Below, in pieces: positions 33,483-44,044 of a stretch of 64,000 bases of DNA. The DNA comes from Dehalococcoidia bacterium. GTDB taxonomy: Bacteria > Chloroflexota > Dehalococcoidia > DSTF01 > JACRBR01. Position 1 is the stretch's first letter. The number at the start of each line of letters is the position of its first letter. Under the pieces are notes generated by a model that saw only the letters and a program-made list of their open reading frames with translations, did no database searches and was not told where the DNA came from. Both the position numbers and the translations under genes were made by a program. Location: NCBI GenBank assembly GCA_040902535.1, contig JBBDXD010000009.1, positions 1 to 64,000 on the forward strand, written 5' to 3'.

Positions 33483-35417
33483 ATGAGCGTCGTCGAGGAC
33501 ATCAAACAGCGGATTGACATCGTCGACCTCGTCTCGCAGTACGTTGCGCTGAAGCGTGCCGGGCGTGGCTATACGGCGCCTTGCCCGTTCCATACGGAAC
33601 GCACGCCGTCGTTCCACGTCGACCCGCAGCGCCAGAGCTGGCACTGCTTCGGCGCCTGCGGCACGGGAGGCGACATCTTCGCGTTCATCATGAAGAAGGA
33701 CAGCGTCGACTTCCCGGAAGCGAAGCGGCTGCTCGCCGAACGTGCCGGCGTCGCGCTCGAGACGCGTCGCGACCCGCAGGAAGACGCCCGCCGCGGCCGT
33801 CTCTTCGAGCTGAATGAAGCCGCCTCCGCCTTCTTCCACGCGATGCTCCTGACTGACGATGCCCAGGGCGCGAACACCGCGCAGGCGTATCTTGGCGAAC
33901 GGACGATGACGCAGGCCTCTGTGGACCGCTTCCAGATCGGGTATGCGCCGAGTAGCTGGGATGCGCTGAAGCTGCACCTGCAGGGTCGCGGCTTCACGCC
34001 GCAGGAAGCCCTGACGGCCGGGCTCACGATCGAGGGAGAACGCGGCCCATATGACCGCTTCCGTCACAGGCTTATGTTCCCCATTCGCGACGACCGCGGG
34101 CGCGTGGCGGGATTTGGGGGGCGCGTGCTGCCGGGCGACGCGCCGGGCGCCCGTGAAGGAGAACATCAGCCGAAGTACGTCAACACGTCACAATCGCCGA
34201 TCTTTGACAAGGGATCGATCCTCTACGCGCTCGACCTGGCGAAGGACCCTATTCGCAGCGAGGGCCGCGCGGTCATCGTCGAAGGGTACATGGACGTGAT
34301 CGCGGCTCACGAGCACGGCTTCACGAACGTCGTGGCTTCAATGGGCACTGCGCTCACCGAACGGCAGGTCGGCCTGTTGAAACGACACACGCGCAACCTG
34401 ATCCTCGCGCTCGATGCGGACGACGCTGGCAGCGAGGCGACACTGCGCGGCGTACAGGTCGTCGCCGAGTCGGTCGATCGCGACAGCGAACCGCAGGTGA
34501 ACTGGCGGGGAGTGATTCGTCAACAGGAGATCCTCGCCGCTGACATCCGTGTGCTGACCATGCCCGAAGGTCGCGACCCCGACGATGTGATCCGAAACGA
34601 GCCGGCGCGTTGGGCACAACTCGTCGACACGGCAATGCCGGTGCTGGACTATCTGTTCGATGCAGCGGCGCGCAAGCATGACCTGACATCGCCGCGTGAA
34701 CGGTCGGCGGCGGTAAGCGATCTGGCGCCGATGATCGCCTCGATCAGCGACCGGGTCGTGCAGTCGCATTACCTCCAGCGGTTGTCCCGCATGGTCCAGG
34801 TAGACGAGCAGACGCTGCGGCTGGAATTACGGCGCCCGATTCGGAAAACGTCAATCAGTGAATCTCCGAGCGCACCTGCAGCGCGCGCTGATGCGGGGCG
34901 CGACCGCAAGGAGGAGTTTTGTCTGGCTTTGCTTTTCAAGTATCCTGAGCTACGCGCCGAGGGGTTAGGGTTTGATCCTGACCTCTTCGCTTATAGCGAG
35001 AACCGTGCGCTGTTCGAGACGTGGGTCGGTTGGGCTAACAGTGGGGAGCCGTTGGAAGGATCGCTCAGTCCGGACTTGCGTCCACAGTATGAGCGCGTGC
35101 TTTCAGTCGCAGTTCCAGCTTACGACGACGACTCACTGATCAAAGCGTTGCACGACAACGTGCACCGCATCGAAGAGCAGCGTCTACGGTTCGCGAAGCG
35201 GGCGAGCGCCGCCGTACTCGCGGAAATTGCCGCCGCCGACGGCGCGACAATCGCCGAACGCGCGTTGTCCGTGTGGCAGACGGGTAACATGGAGCAAGAG
35301 ACCGCCGTTGACGAGGCTGATCCGGCCGTCGCCTTCGTCGAAGACATGGAAGCTGGACGAAAAGTCCACGAACGTGTTTTGGGACAGCATCGCAGTACCG
35401 AGCACCCCGCCCGGTGA
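33483..35417 (+). CDS. dnaG: DNA primase
   Basis: 644 residues. The N-terminal CHC2 zinc ribbon (CPFH at about 34, then WHCFGACG), the RNA-polymerase core with PIRDDRGRVAGFGGRVL, and the Toprim domain with VIVEGYMDVIAAHEHG and ALDADDAG are intact, followed by a helicase-binding C-terminal domain. It makes RNA primers for replication. The Toprim region has an insert of about 20 residues (VDRDSEPQVNWRG). It precedes rpoD by 8 bp, as in the macromolecular synthesis operon, but rpsU is absent. Confidence 0.96.
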   Translation: MSVVEDIKQRIDIVDLVSQYVALKRAGRGYTAPCPFHTERTPSFHVDPQRQSWHCFGACGTGGDIFAFIMKKDSVDFPEAKRLLAERAGVALETRRDPQEDARRGRLFELNEAASAFFHAMLLTDDAQGANTAQAYLGERTMTQASVDRFQIGYAPSSWDALKLHLQGRGFTPQEALTAGLTIEGERGPYDRFRHRLMFPIRDDRGRVAGFGGRVLPGDAPGAREGEHQPKYVNTSQSPIFDKGSILYALDLAKDPIRSEGRAVIVEGYMDVIAAHEHGFTNVVASMGTALTERQVGLLKRHTRNLILALDADDAGSEATLRGVQVVAESVDRDSEPQVNWRGVIRQQEILAADIRVLTMPEGRDPDDVIRNEPARWAQLVDTAMPVLDYLFDAAARKHDLTSPRERSAAVSDLAPMIASISDRVVQSHYLQRLSRMVQVDEQTLRLELRRPIRKTSISESPSAPAARADAGRDRKEEFCLALLFKYPELRAEGLGFDPDLFAYSENRALFETWVGWANSGEPLEGSLSPDLRPQYERVLSVAVPAYDDDSLIKALHDNVHRIEEQRLRFAKRASAAVLAEIAAADGATIAERALSVWQTGNMEQETAVDEADPAVAFVEDMEAGRKVHERVLGQHRSTEHPAR

Positions 35418-35425
35418 GGTGGTGA

Positions 35426-36961
<1,536 letters not shown>

Positions 36962-36966
36962 CGATC

Positions 36967-37191
36967 ATGCCCCTCTACGAGTACTTCTGCCGTAAGTGCA
37001 CGACCAAGTTCGAACTGCTGCGCCCGATGAGCCGCTCCGACGAAGCGGCGACGTGCCCGCAGGGGCACCGCGACGGCATGCGCATGCTCTCCGTGTTTGC
37101 CGCCGTCTCAAAGGACGCGCAGGGAACGCCGGAGCCGATGATCGGCGGCGGTTGCGCCTGCGGCGGCGGGGCGTGCGGCTGCGCGCACTAG
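36967..37191 (+). CDS. FmdB-type zinc ribbon protein
   Basis: 74 residues. Starts MPLYEYFCRKC, with the partner metal ligands in TCPQGH, the FmdB/CxxC_CxxC_SSSS regulatory zinc-ribbon signature. The tail is Gly/Cys-rich (GGGCACGGGACGCAH). Function unknown; often described as a putative regulator. Five bp after rpoD, the last gene of the dnaG-rpoD operon. Confidence 0.85.
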   Translation: MPLYEYFCRKCTTKFELLRPMSRSDEAATCPQGHRDGMRMLSVFAAVSKDAQGTPEPMIGGGCACGGGACGCAH

Positions 37192-37268
37192 GCGCGAACC
37201 CCACGGGGTGATGAATCGCGGCCGTCGCCGCCCTCCTGCTCCAGGTCCTGAGCAGAACCGCTAAGAGA

Positions 37269-37434
37269 TCAATCGAATCTGAACACGCACTTCACCGCGT
37301 GGCTGCGGCCGTGATCGTGCATCGCCGTGAATGCATCGGCGTACTCCTCCAGGCCGTAGCGATGTGTGATGAGCGGTGACAGATCGACGCCGCGCTGGAC
37401 GAGCTCGAAGTAGATAGGGCTTCGCTTGCGCAAG
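37269..37434 (-). pseudogene. C-terminal relic of a zinc-type alcohol dehydrogenase
   Basis: About 54 codons that read as the end of a medium-chain dehydrogenase: FELVQRGVDLSPLITHRYGL, then EEYADAFTAMHDHGRSHAVK and a stop. Nothing upstream continues the gene, since an in-frame TAA precedes it at about 37438. Only the tail survives, between the rpoD operon and nrdJ. Confidence 0.75.
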
Positions 37435-37470
37435 ACTTAGAGAACTCAATACTGAGAACTGGCAACTTCG

Positions 37471-40155
37471 CTAGCCGCACTTGTTGTAGCCGCATGAGCG
37501 GCAGACCAGGCATCCTTCCGCGAAGACGAGGATCGAGCCGCAGTCGGGGCAGGCGAGGCCGGTGCTCGTCTCGGAGATGCTGGACGTCGGAGGTTGGAGG
37601 CCGGAGGCTATGCGGGTCGCGTCGTCTTCCGCACTACGCTCATCTGAACGCGATCGTGGCTTTCGCGCACGGGCTGTCTTTGTGCCGCGCTTTGCGTCCG
37701 CCGCTGGCGCCGATGTCGCAGGCTTGAGGAAGCGCAGTTCAAGCCAGCGGAAAATGTAGTCGACAAGAGACGACGAGACCGGTATCCGCGCATTGCCGGT
37801 CAGGCCCGCAGGCTCGAAGTGCACGCCACGGAACTTGTCGACGAGATTTTGCAGCGGCACGCCGTATTGCAGCGCGACCGAGGTCAGCATCGCCACCGCG
37901 TCCATCAGGCCGCGAATGGTCGAACCTTCCTTCGAAATATTGACGAAGATCTCGCCGGGCAACCCTTCGTCATACAGGCCAACGGTGAGGTACCCCTCCT
38001 GCTCGCCGACGCGGAACTTGTGCGTGACGGACTGCCGCTCATCTGGCAGGTGACGTCGGTAAGGCGCGCCGGAGGGCCGCGGCGCCAACGATGACGTGGG
38101 TTCCGGATGGGCGCCCTGCGGCATCAACTCGCCGAACCGTATCGCCATCTCGGCGGCCACCGCTTCCGCCTGCTCCGGCCCCTTCAACGTAGCGTGCGAC
38201 AACACCTGCTGGTCCCGCGAGCCATCGCGGTACACCGTGATGCCCTTGCAGCCCTCTCGATACGCGAGCATGTACGCGCGCTCGACATCGTCGGGCGTCG
38301 CTTCCGCGCGGAAGTTGATCGTCTTGCTGACGGCGTTGTCCGTATGGCGCTGGAACGTGGCCTGCATGCGCACGTGTGCTTCGGGCGCAATGTCATGCGA
38401 CGTCACGAACACGCGCTTCGCCCAGTCCGGCACCTCCTCCCGGTCAGCCAGTGCGCCGCCGTGCGCCAGGTACTCGATCAACCCGTCGCTGTAAAAACCA
38501 TCGCGTTCGGCGACGGTGCGGAAGGTCCCGTTGACCTCGGGCAGTTGCGTGACCTTTGCCGGATCGCTGCGGTCAAGGAAATGCTGGCGCATGAACGCGA
38601 GAGCGAAGGCCGGCTCAATGCCGCCTGAACAGTCGGCGATGATGCTGAGCGTGCCCGTTGGCGCGACCGTTGTGCGCGTGGAGTTGCGGTAACGCGGACC
38701 GCCGCGCGCATCTCCGGACGCCGGGTCGAAGATCGAGCCATGCCATGCCGGGAAGACGCCGCGTTCGACCGCGAGGTCGGTCGACGCACGGTCGGCGTGT
38801 TCCTGCACGAAGGCCATGACGCGCGCACCCAGGTCGATCGCCTCGTCGGAATCGTAGGGAATGCGCAGTTTGAACAAGACATCCGCCCAGCCCATGACGC
38901 CCAGCCCGATCTTTCGCGTCTGCCTGGTCATCTCGGCGATCTGGACGATCGGATAGTGGCTCTGGTCGATCACGTCATCCAGGAAACGGACGGCGATGGG
39001 GATCGTCGCCGCAAGCGCGTCCCAGTCGAACGCGGCTGAGGATGCCGGGATCCTGCTGCCGTTGCGGCGCGACGGCGCGCGCTTCGGAGAGAGCTTCTCT
39101 TCTTGCACGAACAGCGCAAGGTTGATCGACCCGAGGTTGCACGACTCGTATGGCAGTAGCGGCTGCTCTCCGCACGGATTCGTCGCTTCGATGCGACCGA
39201 GTTGGGGTGTGGGATTATCGCGATTGATGCGATCGAGAAAGACGACTCCGGGATCGCCGTTGCGCCACGCATTTTCGATTACCTGCCGAAACACCGCTCG
39301 CGCCGACTTCGAAGCCACGCGTTCGTGCGTGCGCGGGTTCACGATGTCGTAATCTTCATTGCGTTCGACCGCCTGCATGAAGCCTTCCGTGACAGCGATG
39401 CTAACGTTGAAGTTCTGCAACGTCGTCATGTCGGACTTGACGTTGGCGAAGGCTTCAATGTCCGGATGCTCGACATTGAGAATCGCCATGTTGGCGCCCC
39501 GGCGCGTGCCGCCCTGCTTGATGGACTCGGTGGCAGCATCGAACACGCGCATGAACGACACGGGGCCGCTCGCGGTGCCGCCGGTCGACGCCACGCGGTC
39601 GCCGGAAGGACGCAGACGGCTGAACGCAAAGCCCGTGCCGCCCCCGCTCTGGTGGATGAGCGCCGTCTCCTTGAGCGCTTCGAAGATGCCCTCCATGGAA
39701 TCGTCGATGGGCAGCACAAAGCAGGCGGCAAGTTGCTGTAGCGGGCGACCGGCGTTGCCGAGTGTCGGAGAATTCGGCAGAAAGCGCAGCGAGGTAATGA
39801 GATCGTAGAACTGCGCCTCGTACTCTGCGACGGTGCGATCGGCCGCGGCCGCTTCGACGTACGCCGCCTCGGCGAGCGCGATCGTATGGGCGACGCGCCG
39901 GAATAGCTGCTCCGGGGTTTCGACAAGCGCCCCGCGCTCGTCCTTCGCAAGATAACGCCGCTCAAGAACGACACGCGCGTTGTCTGAGAGCGCGACCTTC
40001 GCGTGTGCCGCGCGGGTTGGCGACTTGCGCGCCGGCGGCGGGCCACCGGCGACCGCGCCCTTCCGTGCGCGCGCGACGCTCTTGCCCGCGCGCGCCTTGC
40101 GCGAACCGGCGGTACTCAGCCAGGCCGGCGGTTTCGGACGGTCTGCCTTCGCCAC
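37471..40155 (-). CDS. nrdJ: Adenosylcobalamin-dependent ribonucleotide reductase (class II)
   Basis: 894 residues from GTG 40155 (ATG 40164 is the alternative). The catalytic core has LAACFVLPIDDSMEGI with an active-site Cys, NPCGEQPLLPYESCNLGSIN with the radical Cys and Glu, and PTGTLSIIADCSGGIEP. The Lys-rich N-terminus and the TSCPAxxx-like tail are low complexity; the end holds a zinc/redox motif CPDCGSIL...CRSCGYNKC. It converts ribonucleotides to deoxyribonucleotides without oxygen and needs B12. No ATP cone or intein. No cobalamin riboswitch found. Confidence 0.95.
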   Translation of the reverse strand: MAKADRPKPPAWLSTAGSRKARAGKSVARARKGAVAGGPPPARKSPTRAAHAKVALSDNARVVLERRYLAKDERGALVETPEQLFRRVAHTIALAEAAYVEAAAADRTVAEYEAQFYDLITSLRFLPNSPTLGNAGRPLQQLAACFVLPIDDSMEGIFEALKETALIHQSGGGTGFAFSRLRPSGDRVASTGGTASGPVSFMRVFDAATESIKQGGTRRGANMAILNVEHPDIEAFANVKSDMTTLQNFNVSIAVTEGFMQAVERNEDYDIVNPRTHERVASKSARAVFRQVIENAWRNGDPGVVFLDRINRDNPTPQLGRIEATNPCGEQPLLPYESCNLGSINLALFVQEEKLSPKRAPSRRNGSRIPASSAAFDWDALAATIPIAVRFLDDVIDQSHYPIVQIAEMTRQTRKIGLGVMGWADVLFKLRIPYDSDEAIDLGARVMAFVQEHADRASTDLAVERGVFPAWHGSIFDPASGDARGGPRYRNSTRTTVAPTGTLSIIADCSGGIEPAFALAFMRQHFLDRSDPAKVTQLPEVNGTFRTVAERDGFYSDGLIEYLAHGGALADREEVPDWAKRVFVTSHDIAPEAHVRMQATFQRHTDNAVSKTINFRAEATPDDVERAYMLAYREGCKGITVYRDGSRDQQVLSHATLKGPEQAEAVAAEMAIRFGELMPQGAHPEPTSSLAPRPSGAPYRRHLPDERQSVTHKFRVGEQEGYLTVGLYDEGLPGEIFVNISKEGSTIRGLMDAVAMLTSVALQYGVPLQNLVDKFRGVHFEPAGLTGNARIPVSSSLVDYIFRWLELRFLKPATSAPAADAKRGTKTARARKPRSRSDERSAEDDATRIASGLQPPTSSISETSTGLACPDCGSILVFAEGCLVCRSCGYNKCG

Positions 40156-40168
40156 GCGAAGCATTATA
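40155..40168 (-). promoter_or_regulatory. nrdJ -10 box with leaderless GTG start
   Basis: A perfect TATAAT reads on the minus strand at 40168-40163, and the GTG at 40155 starts 7 nt after it, where transcription should begin. The ATG at 40164 lies inside the -10 box and could not be on this transcript. The -35 is weak. Confidence 0.65.
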
Positions 40169-40264
40169 CCAGAACGTCTGTGCGAAAGTGAGAGGTTCGT
40201 CAGGCACCAGGCGCGGGTAACACCGGACAACGTCCGCCGTTTACGTCGTTAGGGTAAGAGGCAC

Positions 40265-40380
40265 TGCTTGCCAGGCACCGCCACCTCCCCCGGTTCCCCC
40301 TGATAGGGGCCGTCAAGACGCTTGATGACGGCTCAAGAACGGAGACGCCGTCGAGGTCCCCACTTCGGCGGCGTCCTCTT
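40265..40380. other. Possible structured RNA or regulatory DNA
   Basis: Three adjacent stems: CCCC-tgata-GGGG (40297-40309), GCCG plus TCAAG-acg-CTTGA plus CGGC with a TGA bulge (40309-40332), and GACGCCG/CGGCGTC (40344-40350 with 40369-40375). The density of stems in a 290-bp non-coding gap is higher than in neighbouring gaps. It could belong to a leader of the gene at 40458 or be an independent RNA. No known RNA family was recognised. Confidence 0.4.
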
Positions 40381-40457
40381 GTGCCGTGATGACCGTAAGC
40401 ACGAGATGCGGCAGAATCGCCACGATTCACGTTTACCTGAGCGAGGGAGAATCCTGC

Positions 40458-40760
40458 ATGATCGCGGTCGTCGCGAAACTCACGGTGCAAGAAGGCAAGG
40501 AAGACGAATTCAAGGCTGCCGGCGCGGAGATGGTGGCCGCCGTGAAAACCAACGAGGCCGGGCGCACCCTCCAGTACAGCCTGACACAGTCACAAAAGGC
40601 GCCGACGGAGTTCTATTTCATCGAATCGTACGCGGATGATGCGGCGATGGCCGACCACGGCAAGACGCCCCACATGGCCGCGTTCGGTGGCAAGATTGGC
40701 GGCATGCTGGCGGGGCGGCCGGAAATCACGCGGTTGGACATCGTCGCGACGGTGGATTAA
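40458..40760 (+). CDS. Antibiotic biosynthesis monooxygenase (ABM)-fold protein
   Basis: 100 residues, a dimeric ferredoxin-like ABM/quinol monooxygenase fold: MIAVVAKLTVQEGKEDEFK at the start, QYSLTQSQKAPTEFYFIESY in the middle and HMAAFGGKIGGML. Such proteins oxidise quinols or bind small ligands. ATG 40458 has GGGAG 8 nt upstream. Confidence 0.88.
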   Translation: MIAVVAKLTVQEGKEDEFKAAGAEMVAAVKTNEAGRTLQYSLTQSQKAPTEFYFIESYADDAAMADHGKTPHMAAFGGKIGGMLAGRPEITRLDIVATVD

Positions 40761-40799
40761 GTTGGCTGCCCGCCGACAACCTGCATCGGCAGGACGCTC

Positions 40800-41282
40800 T
40801 CACTTCCGGTCGAAGACCGCGGAGTACGCGCTGTACAGGTGCGCCAGACCGTGCAGCACGACCATCCGCATCATGAGGTCGCTAACGGGCACGTCGACGT
40901 AACCCCGGAATGATGCTGTCTTCGCCAGCGTGTCATCGGGTGCCGCGCGGACGAACTCGATCACCTTCGTGTAGGCGTCCGCGATCTCGTCGGCGAGTTC
41001 AGCGACAGACTTGTCCTTGCGCTGGCCAACCATCGCTGCGTTGAGCGCGTCTATGTCGACGCTGGCGCCGGCGTCTGAGCCTGCGGGCGCATTGGTCATT
41101 CCCTGCACCATCGGCGCGACGAGTCCGCCTACCGACGCGACGTGTGCGAGCACTTCGTTGTTCTTCCAGCCGCCCATGTCCTGCGTACGCGCCCAATCCT
41201 CGGGAGTGAGAGCCTTCGCAGCGCGCTGGCCTTCCTGGATGAGCAGTTCTACGCCACGGATAATTTCTTCTTTGGTCGCCAC
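40800..41282 (-). CDS. DinB/maleylpyruvate-isomerase-N-like protein
   Basis: 160 residues, helical bundle. Signature parts are WARTQDMGGWKNNEVLAHVAS near residues 30-50 and the C-terminal MVVLHGLAHLYSAY, giving the His residues of the metal site. Probably a thiol-dependent transferase or a stress protein; substrate unknown. Confidence 0.8.
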   Translation of the reverse strand: MATKEEIIRGVELLIQEGQRAAKALTPEDWARTQDMGGWKNNEVLAHVASVGGLVAPMVQGMTNAPAGSDAGASVDIDALNAAMVGQRKDKSVAELADEIADAYTKVIEFVRAAPDDTLAKTASFRGYVDVPVSDLMMRMVVLHGLAHLYSAYSAVFDRK

Positions 41283-41417
41283 CCGATTGCCTCCTCAGAC
41301 CTGACGGTACCTGCTGCACGCGGATTCTAGGCGAGTGCGCTGGCGCGCGGAAGTGCGAGTGCTCGTTGCTGGCAGATTCTGAGCCTTGATATGCTTTGGG
41401 CACGTTGGAACGGAAAC

Positions 41418-41948
41418 ATGCACAGTAACGTCCTGGTACTCAATCAAAACTATGAGCCGCTGAACGTCTGCAACGCGACGAGGGCCTTCAACCTCATCGA
41501 CCGGGGCAAGGCTGAAATCCTCGAGCACGGCAGCGGGTATCTCCGGTCGCCCTCGATGCAATTCCCCCTTCCCTCGGTGATCCGCCTGATCTACCTCATC
41601 CGAAGGCCGCGCCCGCAAATGCGGCTCTCGCGTCGCGAGGTGTTCAACCGCGACGGCTACACGTGCCAGTACTGCGGCCGGCGCGGCCAACGCGAACTGA
41701 CGCTCGACCATGTGATGCCGCGCCACCGCGGCGGCCGGCACACGTGGGACAACCTGGTCACGGCGTGCAAGTCGTGCAATCACCGCAAGGCAGGGAGGAC
41801 GCCGCCCGAAGCGAAGATGCGTCTCCTGCGCGATCCCTTTCAACCGCGCGTGAACAGCTACTACGTCGTGTACCCGTATCTCACGAACGAGGAGGGATGG
41901 CGAAAGTTCATCCCCGGCTGGGAGCCTGCCGCCGACGGCTACGCCTGA
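41418..41948 (+). CDS. HNH endonuclease
   Basis: 176 residues. The HNH domain has CQYCGRRG, ELTLDHVMPRHRGG and WDNLVTACKSCNHRKAG, so both zinc CxxC pairs and the catalytic His-Asn-His are intact. The N-terminal half (VLVLNQNYEPLNVCNATRAF) is typical of a widely conserved chromosomal family often found as a single gene. Its role, in repair, restriction or phage functions, is not settled. ATG 41418 follows GGAACGGAA; ATG 41391 is possible. Confidence 0.9.
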   Translation: MHSNVLVLNQNYEPLNVCNATRAFNLIDRGKAEILEHGSGYLRSPSMQFPLPSVIRLIYLIRRPRPQMRLSRREVFNRDGYTCQYCGRRGQRELTLDHVMPRHRGGRHTWDNLVTACKSCNHRKAGRTPPEAKMRLLRDPFQPRVNSYYVVYPYLTNEEGWRKFIPGWEPAADGYA

Positions 41949-42029
41949 CGGCAGTTTTCAGTTTCAGGTTTTCAGTTGTAAGTCGGGAGTTGGCCGGCGG
42001 CGGGCCTGCCGCGTTCATTGTCCACCTCG

Positions 42030-42821
42030 CTAGAACACGCTGCCTGTTGCACCCCCATCGACGAGGATCGTCTGACCGCTGATCTGCCGCGCTTGCCTCG
42101 ATGCGAGAAACACGATCATCGCCGCGACGTCTTCAGCCTCGCCGACGCGGCCAAGGGGGATCTGGCGGGCACGTAACTGTTTCTGTTCATCAAACGTGCG
42201 CCCCTCCGCGACCGCCTGCGCTTCGAGTACGGGCCGGATGCGGTCAGTGAGCGTCAGTCCGGGGCCGACGTTGTTCACCGTGATGCCATAGCGTCCCAGT
42301 TCCTTCGACAACGTCTTCGCAAGGCCGGTGGTGCCGAGACGGACCGAGTTCGACAGGATCAGGCCATCGATCGGCTCCTTCACGGCGGTCGACGTGACGT
42401 TGATCACGCGCGCCTGGTCGGACGCCTTCAGGTACGGAAGCGCTTCCCGCGTGAGACGCACGACGCTCATCAGGTTCTGGTCGACCGCCTTCACCCAGGC
42501 CTCGTCGTCGTGGTGCTCGAATGTGCCGGGTGGCGGGCCGCCCGCATTGTTCACGACGATATCGATCGCCCCGAAGGTTTCGACCGTGCGCTGCACGAGC
42601 CGCTTGATGTCTTCGTACACGGCCATATCGCACTCGACGCTGAGCACCTCGGCGCCCGTGGCATCTCGAATGGCCTCCGCGGCGTCCGTGAGTGCGGCCT
42701 GTCCGCGCGCCGCGATCACGACGCGCGCGCCTTCGGCCGCCAGCATCATGGCAGCGGCACGCCCGATGCCCTTGCTGCCACCCCCGACGATGGCGACGCG
42801 TCCGGCCAACCCGAGTTCCAT
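42030..42821 (-). CDS. SDR-fold protein with atypical active site
   Basis: 263 residues. The NAD(P) motif GGGSKGIG and NNAGG are normal, and VDGGATG closes the fold. The catalytic YxxxK is replaced: after VTSTAVKEPIDGL comes SNSVR, so Tyr is Ser and Lys is Arg. A known minor SDR group has this substitution; such members may be reductases with other residues or non-catalytic. It follows capA on the minus strand with a 14-bp gap. Confidence 0.88.
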   Translation of the reverse strand: MELGLAGRVAIVGGGSKGIGRAAAMMLAAEGARVVIAARGQAALTDAAEAIRDATGAEVLSVECDMAVYEDIKRLVQRTVETFGAIDIVVNNAGGPPPGTFEHHDDEAWVKAVDQNLMSVVRLTREALPYLKASDQARVINVTSTAVKEPIDGLILSNSVRLGTTGLAKTLSKELGRYGITVNNVGPGLTLTDRIRPVLEAQAVAEGRTFDEQKQLRARQIPLGRVGEAEDVAAMIVFLASRQARQISGQTILVDGGATGSVF

Positions 42822-42835
42822 GTTGCCTCCTTCGA

Positions 42836-43945
42836 TCAGGGCGTGATCAACGACTCCAACACGGCCGCTTCCTCCGGTGTCGCCGGGCGCGGGCGATCTT
42901 CGTTCGCGTCCTGCACGACCGGCGCGACCTGATACGCCGTCACACCTTCGCCCTCGGTCAGCGTGATGCTCAGGACGAGCGAGACGCGCGGTATGGGAAT
43001 GTTCGCCAGATCGACCTCGTCGAGGTCAAAGATGAAGTTGCCGAGTCCCCATGCCACGAGCTGATTGCCTCGCCGCTCCACTGGCTGGACGACGTGCGCG
43101 TGGTGCCCGACGTACGCGTCGGCGCCGGCCCCGAGGACGGTCGCCGCTATGCGACGCTGTGTGGCGTCGGGGACCGTCGAGTACTCAGTCCCGGCGTGTA
43201 CGACGACCACGACAAAGTCGGCCTGTTGCCGGGCGGATGTGATGGCTGCGGTGAGCGGCGCATCATCGCAGATGAACAGCCCGGGCGTGATCGCGCTGGC
43301 GGCCCAGTCGCGAATCTCAAAACCTCCACCCTCGTCCGGACTGTCGGCGCACGCGACGAACGCAACGCTCAGTCCGTTCGGCGCCTCGAAGATGGCTGGC
43401 GTCGCGGCTTCGTCGCTCGTATCACCGGCGCCGATATAACGCACGCCTGCCCCATCGAGCGCGGCGAATGTATCGTCCAGCCCCTGGACGCCGTAATCCA
43501 TCGCGTGGTTGTTGGCGAGCGAGACGACATCGAAGCCGGCGTCCAGCAGGCCGGATGCGAAGCGCGGTGGCGTGCGGAAGTTGTAGCCCTTCGGCCACGG
43601 CTCGCCTCTGTCCGTGAGCGCACCCTCGAGGTTGGCGATCGCGATGTCACCCGTAATCAGGTGGCGGATGAGATCGTACGGGTAGCCCACGCCGTTTGCC
43701 TCCATGCGCGGCACGACCTCTCGCGCGAGGCTGACGTCCCCGACGGCGCTGATCGTGATCGATGCGGGTGCGCGTGGCGTGGCGGGCGAAGTCGTCACAT
43801 CAGGCGCGGGTCTGACACCGGCAGTCGCGGCGGGCGTGGTCGTGGTGGGGGATAGAGCATCGTCATCATTCGACGATTGACACGCGATCGTCGCGAGGAT
43901 GACAACGAACAGCGACAGCAGGGAGAGCCGTCGTGCACCGATCAC
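42836..43945 (-). CDS. CapA-type metallophosphatase lipoprotein
   Basis: 369 residues. Signal peptide with lipobox-like ATIAC, a Thr/Pro/Ala linker, then a PGA_cap/CapA domain: ITISAVGDVSLA, NLEGALTDRGEP, VSLANNHAMDYG, VVVHAGTEY and VGHHAHVVQPVE carry the calcineurin-like metal ligands. Family members take part in poly-gamma-glutamate export/anchoring or act as phosphoesterases. GTG start overlapping the stop of a tiny frame (GTGA). Confidence 0.88.
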   Translation of the reverse strand: MIGARRLSLLSLFVVILATIACQSSNDDDALSPTTTTPAATAGVRPAPDVTTSPATPRAPASITISAVGDVSLAREVVPRMEANGVGYPYDLIRHLITGDIAIANLEGALTDRGEPWPKGYNFRTPPRFASGLLDAGFDVVSLANNHAMDYGVQGLDDTFAALDGAGVRYIGAGDTSDEAATPAIFEAPNGLSVAFVACADSPDEGGGFEIRDWAASAITPGLFICDDAPLTAAITSARQQADFVVVVVHAGTEYSTVPDATQRRIAATVLGAGADAYVGHHAHVVQPVERRGNQLVAWGLGNFIFDLDEVDLANIPIPRVSLVLSITLTEGEGVTAYQVAPVVQDANEDRPRPATPEEAAVLESLITP

Positions 43946-44040
43946 AGCGGCGATTCCGAGGCGTTCGCGTGCTCGATGCGAGCGATGGCATCGAAACGTT
44001 CCAGTGCCGATTGGACGAACGTGATCGCTGGCGCCGCCAT
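43942..44040 (-). CDS. Possible 32-residue protein between serA and capA
   Basis: An ATG at 44040, 4 nt after the serA stop, opens 32 codons (starts MAAPAITFVQSALERFDAIA) that end in GTGA overlap with capA. Tight junctions on both sides suggest that it is translated, at least as a coupling frame. No family or good ribosome site is seen, so it may also be a relic. Confidence 0.3.
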   Translation of the reverse strand: MAAPAITFVQSALERFDAIARIEHANASESPL

Positions 44041-44044
44041 GCCG

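Noticed and set aside
40169-40457. Cobalamin riboswitch for nrdJ
   Set aside because: No B12 box was found on the minus strand, and the TATAAT next to the start would make the transcript leaderless.
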